DNA from: Pleurostoma richardsiae | Lineage: Eukaryota > Ascomycota > Sordariomycetes > Calosphaeriales > Pleurostomataceae | Reading direction: 5' to 3' | NCBI GenBank assembly: GCA_030052745.1 | Contig: JANBVO010000041.1 | Span: 62,001 to 126,000, forward strand | Length of the DNA stretch: 64,000 nt | The notes under the pieces: model-generated | The model's input: only the letters and a program-made list of their open reading frames with translations | What the model was told of the DNA's origin: nothing | Databases searched by the model: none | Position numbers and translations under genes: made by a program | Shown here: piece after piece, positions 59,714 to 64,000 of the stretch | How positions within the stretch are numbered: the stretch's first letter is position 1 | How the letters are laid out: every line of letters starts with the position of its first letter

Positions 59714-61562
59714 TCACGACTTCAGCTCGGTCATCTGAGTCTCTGCAGCAACAAGCTCTTCGCCTAGGAGCATTCTCTCCCTGATGTACGCCGGCTGAGG
59801 GTCATCGTCTGGGAAGAAGCCCTCCGTGGGTGCCATACTTTCCCAGGCAGCGCTCGCATCACTGTGCATCCCATCCGGATACATCTTGGGAGGGAAGATC
59901 TTGCAGAGCACGTAGTACACCACTGCGCCGGCGGTGGTAGACAGAATGAAGCCGCAGTTGTAGACGTTGACCGCGGTTTGGCTGATGGATCCCGGTTTGA
60001 TGGCGCCGGAGATCCCAGATATGACGAGCACAACGCCCGCAACCCATGCAAAATATGCTCTGAAGTTGAACCCGTAGGTATAATAGTAGGGCGAGCTAGT
60101 TTCGGGCCGGTACAAAGATGGGACATGGAAGTTGCCCTTCCGGACAATCCAGTAGTCCACCATCATGCAGGCGACGATGGGGCTGATAAAGCAGAGGTAC
60201 GAGCCTAGGAAGGTAAGGAAGTTCTGGGCCGAGTTGACGAGCAGCCATGGCACCACGGCCCAGATCAACAAGTTGCAGAGGATCTGGCCTCTGATGATTG
60301 TGAAGTACCTCGGGAAGAGGCCGGTCAAATCCGCGCCAATGGGGATGGCATTGCTCGAGATATTGGTCACGACAGTCGCGAAGGCCTGGATGAAGGCGCC
60401 GAGGAACACGAGCGTCCGCGTGCCGGGACCCCAGTACGCGTCGAGGATCAGGCCGTAAAGGTCCCATAGGTTCCAGTTGGCAACACCAAACCTCTTTGCT
60501 CCGGCAGCCGTTGTAAATAGTCCGACGAGAATGACCGCGGGCTTGCTGATGAATAGACCAACTATCAGCGGCCAGACGTCCCTGGGATGATTGGCGTATC
60601 TCGCTAAGTCGGCGATGTTGACCACTGCAATCTCCAATTAGCAATCACATTCCTTGGGCAAGTCGGGAGCGAGTTAAGAGCTGCTTCAGGGATAAGATCT
60701 CAAAGGACTGCCTCTGGATCGAGTCCTAGGTAGTGGAATAGAGCGCAATGAGGTATGTCCGCGGAAGTTGCTTACTCGGAGGCACTACTCCGCTGACGAC
60801 CGTATTGATGGCTTTCATAAATGACCACCCCAGTGCGCTGCCCGTTACCCCCTTCTTCCCGAGGTCCAGATTCACACCATTGAACTTGGTAATGGCCCAG
60901 ATCATTGTCACCAGGTACGCCACAGGCGAGAGAAATGACTTGACGACAAATAAGGGCCCGGCCTTGCTGGGATGGAGCCATGCGGAAGGGAACTGCAGCA
61001 ACCAGGTGATGAAAAAAGACACCATCTGTGCCGTCGTGATGCCGGCTGACTCGGGAAGATGGTTAGGCATGTCTGTCCACCTATGGCCGAAAATGCAACG
61101 CATCGCTACGTTCATGAGTCGGCTGGCGTAGTATGTCTGCGTCCCCTCGTAGAAGATTGCTACGGCCATACGGATAAAGATGAAGAACATCGAGCCGTAA
61201 ACACCAGCTGCAGCCCTGACGTACACCGGGAAACCGACATGGTACCAAGCCGGCCCTCTAGAGTTGAAGAACAGAACCAGGCAGCAGAGAAAGGTGCCCA
61301 CGAAAGCGGCAATGATGATCGTCCACCAGTTCAGACCAATGGCGTACAGGGAGGATCCGATGTTGTATGTCGTTGGCGAAAATGCAATGCTGAACTGGAA
61401 TGCGAAATAATGCCAGCCGGACCAGTTGCGCTGCTGTGGCGGTGTCGGTTCGAGGTCGATGTTCGACAAGCGGCCATATGGTTGTTTCTCCCTGCCTCCT
61501 GCTTCGTTCGTCTCTCGAGTTTCAACGGCTTGTTTAAGCCTAGCCGATAGATGAGATACCAT
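59714..61562 (-). CDS. NCS1-family nucleobase/allantoin-type permease
   Basis: Plasma-membrane proton symporter of the NCS1 (Fur-type) family; members carry uracil, uridine, allantoin, thiamine or nicotinamide riboside. Exons 60776-61562 and 59714-60624 close to 565 aa with about 12 hydrophobic segments. Cytosolic N-terminus, then NWSGWHYFAFQFSIAFSP, SRGPAWYHVGFPVYVRA, the signature VVPPMVNIADLARYANHPRDVW, and VTNISSNAIPIGADLTGLFPRY. The C-terminal tail has ELVAAETQMTELKS. The intron splits the codon before VNIADL. Sequence alone does not fix the substrate. The gene precedes LRO1 on the same strand with 772 bp between. Confidence 0.92.
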
Positions 61563-62334
61563 TATGAAGTGCAGCCGATTGCAGTCAGGCACACCCCCTG
61601 CCAATATATAATCCAAACGTAACGGAGTGTATACGACGAGTGACAAGGAGCACACTGGCCAGCATAAGGAGCCTCAACCTGATCATGCGAGGCGCAAGTG
61701 CTTTATGTATGTTCAGCCGGCCCGGTCACCCTCCCTTTCCGGCCTGTCGGTGCGTACCGATCCCGGTTCGGGTCGGTAATTTCTTGCCGTGCATCTTCTT
61801 ATATCCTGGGCTTTGTAGTCGTCAGTTTCGGGTCAGGACACCGGATGATAAGCTCACGGGCAAGTCGCGGGCAACTCACGGGCAACCCCGACAGTTGGGA
61901 TCTGATAAGGCCAAGTGGGCTGGGAGGGATCAGCAGGGTGGAGCTTTATCGCTGCCAGGTCCTCCTCCTCTGCGCAAATGTGCGAGCAAGACATCAGAAA
62001 CCCGGAAAGGTGGGACTAAGAAGCGGACGAGCCAAGATGGCCTTCCTTCCCGGAGGAGAGAAACTCGAACGCCGGCGTGATCTAGATTGACCCCTTAACT
62101 AGGTACATAACTCCCCCCTACAGCCAACAATATATCAGACCAAGCTGTCTATACCGCCAATAAAGTCCGACACCAGAGCGCATAAGAGACCCCGGGGTAT
62201 CGATGGACAGGACACGGCCCAGCAACAGAAAGCGAGACCATCATACACTGGGACGAAAAGTGTCTCTCCATGACGCGCTATGTTATTCTCGTTGGATCAG
62301 TAAGGACTCCACGTGTGGTATGGAGCCGCTGAAT
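61563..62334. other. Intergenic, permease 5' / LRO1 3'
   Basis: 772 bp. No gene seen; open frames on the plus strand lack protein features. It should contain the permease promoter and LRO1 3' UTR. Confidence 0.5.
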
Positions 62335-64000
62335 TCATTTTCCTCGATCATCTTCCTCATATATTCCGACCTTGTCCGCATATTCGCGGATATCACTGAC
62401 GATATAGTCACTGATCGAGCTGCCTCTTCCAGCAGCTACTCGCAATATCAACTCATTCAAGTTCTGGCGCCCCAGAATATCAACATGATCGGCAGTGTTT
62501 GGGCCCCCGCGCGGGTTGAACCTTTCAGGCTCATGAGGCATCTCAACGACCGTGACTTTCGCGCCAGCCGGATTGTAGCGCTTCATTTGCCAGCCCTTAT
62601 TGCACATATAGCCGGTGCTCAATATGTTCACGGTACCGTCCCCTTCGCCCATAATCACTCCATGATCGACCTCGCCTTTGGTGAAACCGGTGTCAATAGT
62701 GATGTTGAGGTTTCTATGAAGCGGCGTCTCGGGGCTTCTGTAGTAGTAACCTCTCTCCGTCGGCTTGCCCACGCCGTAGAAGCAGTATATTTTGAGGCTT
62801 GGGGCCAATGGCAGTCTCGTCTCAAGAGGGTTGATCCACTTCCTCGGATCTTGCTCGTTGGCTTCCACCTCCGCCGTTGTATGAGCTACGCCATGCGAGT
62901 AGCTCCCCTTTATCATGTCCTGGTACCAATCCTCGGTCGTGTTGAACAGATACTCCATAGCCGCGTCCACTGTGAAGTTGCTATTCGGAGTGGTCCAGTT
63001 GAGACCCTTGCGGAAGTTGAGGAAAGAACCGAAGGACGAGACCTGGCCGGGCCGATCATCTGGCGCCCAGGTCAAGTTTCCCCAGACGGCATTCCCCCCT
63101 AGGGGAAGCATAGAGGAGATACCAGGCATGGCGCGAAAGATCTCCGCTCTCTCCTCCTTGCTCAAGAACTTTTCCAGTCCGTATACCGCAAAGGCGTTCA
63201 ACTGGGCCGTATCCCGCATCTCGCCAGATAGGACGGCACTGACGTCCTTCAGGGCACCAAGCATGCAGCCAGAGATATTGATCCAGGACTCAACATAGTC
63301 CTCGACCCAACCGTCCCCACCGCGACCGCCTTGGTCGGAAGAGACCCAATGGAAGAAGTAAAAGAGCACTTGACTTCCCATACTGTGAGACACGAGGACG
63401 ACCTTCCGATGCGATGTCATGACCGCCATCTCGATGTACAATTTCAGTCTTGTGAAGTACTGGTCTCGCACTTCGAGGTTCGGGTATGATAGTCGCCAGT
63501 CGTAGGCAGCTGTGTAGGAATTAGTCGGATCGTAACCCAGAGATGCAAGGTTCTCGACGATCTTGTTCCAGATCCAGTATCCCGTGATGAAGAAGTCCGT
63601 GGCATCAAAGCCCTGGGCGGCCCGCAGCTTGATGCCCGGTGGATCCAATCCAGTCCGTTTGTCAAGCATGATATGCTTCTTCCAGACCTCCTTGTCTAGG
63701 ACCAACGCGCTCATCATGCTCCAGGAGCCCCAGAGTCGCTTCCGGAAATATGGGCGAGAGATGTTAACTGTCCCCCACGATTCGAGTCCTGTAGAGATCA
63801 CCCCGGGTATCATGATGATGGGATGGTGGGCGTCTAGGCCCTCGCTTCGCGCCTTGATACCGACAGAGAACGCGTCATAGCTCTCGAGAAAATCACGCTC
63901 GCCCTTCTGCAGCGATTATCTAGTCAGGATGCGAAAGAGACAGGATAATAGTTTGTGGTAGACCGATAGGGGAAACACCATACCACTAGATCGCGCATGT
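62335..64000 (-). CDS. LRO1: Phospholipid:diacylglycerol acyltransferase (PDAT), 5' part missing
   Basis: ER enzyme transferring an acyl chain from phospholipid to diacylglycerol to make storage triacylglycerol; LCAT-fold lipase relative. The visible exons are 63984-64000 (continuing off the right edge) and 62335-63906. The join reads MRDLV|KGERDFLESYDAF, as in fungal Lro1. Catalytic features: PIIMIPGVISTGLESW, the nucleophile motif VSHSMGSQV, the Asp in GEGDGTVN, and the His in ADHVDILG near the C-terminus. The tail is SDIREYADKVGIYEEDDRGK. The N-terminal membrane anchor lies outside the window. Confidence 0.93.

Noticed and set aside
61563-64000. A metabolic gene cluster formed by the permease and LRO1
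   Set aside because: The two genes have unrelated roles, there is no tailoring enzyme or pathway regulator beside them, and both are common housekeeping-type genes.

Overview
The window is nuclear DNA from a filamentous ascomycete, most likely a Sordariomycete. The genes are split by many short introns, mostly 50-100 nt, with GT..AG ends and CTAAC/CTGAC-like branch sites. The set includes a cytochrome b5-fused sphingolipid desaturase, a Zn2Cys6 regulator, an NCS1 permease and a Fus3/Kss1-class MAP kinase almost identical to plant-pathogen PMK1-type kinases as I remember them. The genus cannot be fixed from the sequence alone. No rRNA, tRNA, CRISPR array or large transposon was seen.

I rebuilt gene models by joining exons across splice sites and checking that every phase closes. 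From left to right: delta-8 sphingolipid desaturase (-, cut by the left edge); mitochondrial dihydrolipoyl dehydrogenase (-); Sgd1/NOM1 (-); SRP14 (+); a possible small Cys-rich protein (-); a three-RRM Gbp2/Hrb1-type SR-like protein (-, 10 exons including an 8-nt microexon); a gene-poor 4 kb block; COQ9 (+); SMC6 (-); an Ecdysoneless/SGT1-family protein (+); an APH-like protein (-); a 3 kb gap; TAN1 (-); pyruvate decarboxylase (-); ERV1 (-) head to head with uroporphyrinogen-III synthase (+); a TLDc/OXR1 protein (+); the PMK1-type MAPK (-); a 2.6 kb gap; SEC24 (-) head to head with a small membrane protein (+); a Zn2Cys6 factor (-); an MSN5/exportin-5 karyopherin (-, 11 exons); DPH7 (-); an NCS1 permease (-); and LRO1/PDAT (-, cut by the right edge).

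Most genes are housekeeping genes, and there is no biosynthetic cluster. Four head-to-head pairs share intergenic promoters: SGD1/SRP14, SMC6/ECD, ERV1/HEM4 and SEC24/small membrane protein. Functions fall into mitochondrial metabolism (DLD, COQ9, ERV1, HEM4), RNA and ribosome work (SGD1, SRP14, GBP2, TAN1, DPH7), trafficking (SEC24, MSN5), genome stability (SMC6) and lipid metabolism (desaturase, LRO1).

The most unusual material is in splicing and in the intergenic DNA: an 8-nt internal microexon, two 4-nt first coding exons that hold little more than the ATG, a 12-nt last exon, a small inverted-repeat element resembling a MITE, and a dispersed AGGTA/TACCT motif found only between genes. I found no convincing new multi-gene system.
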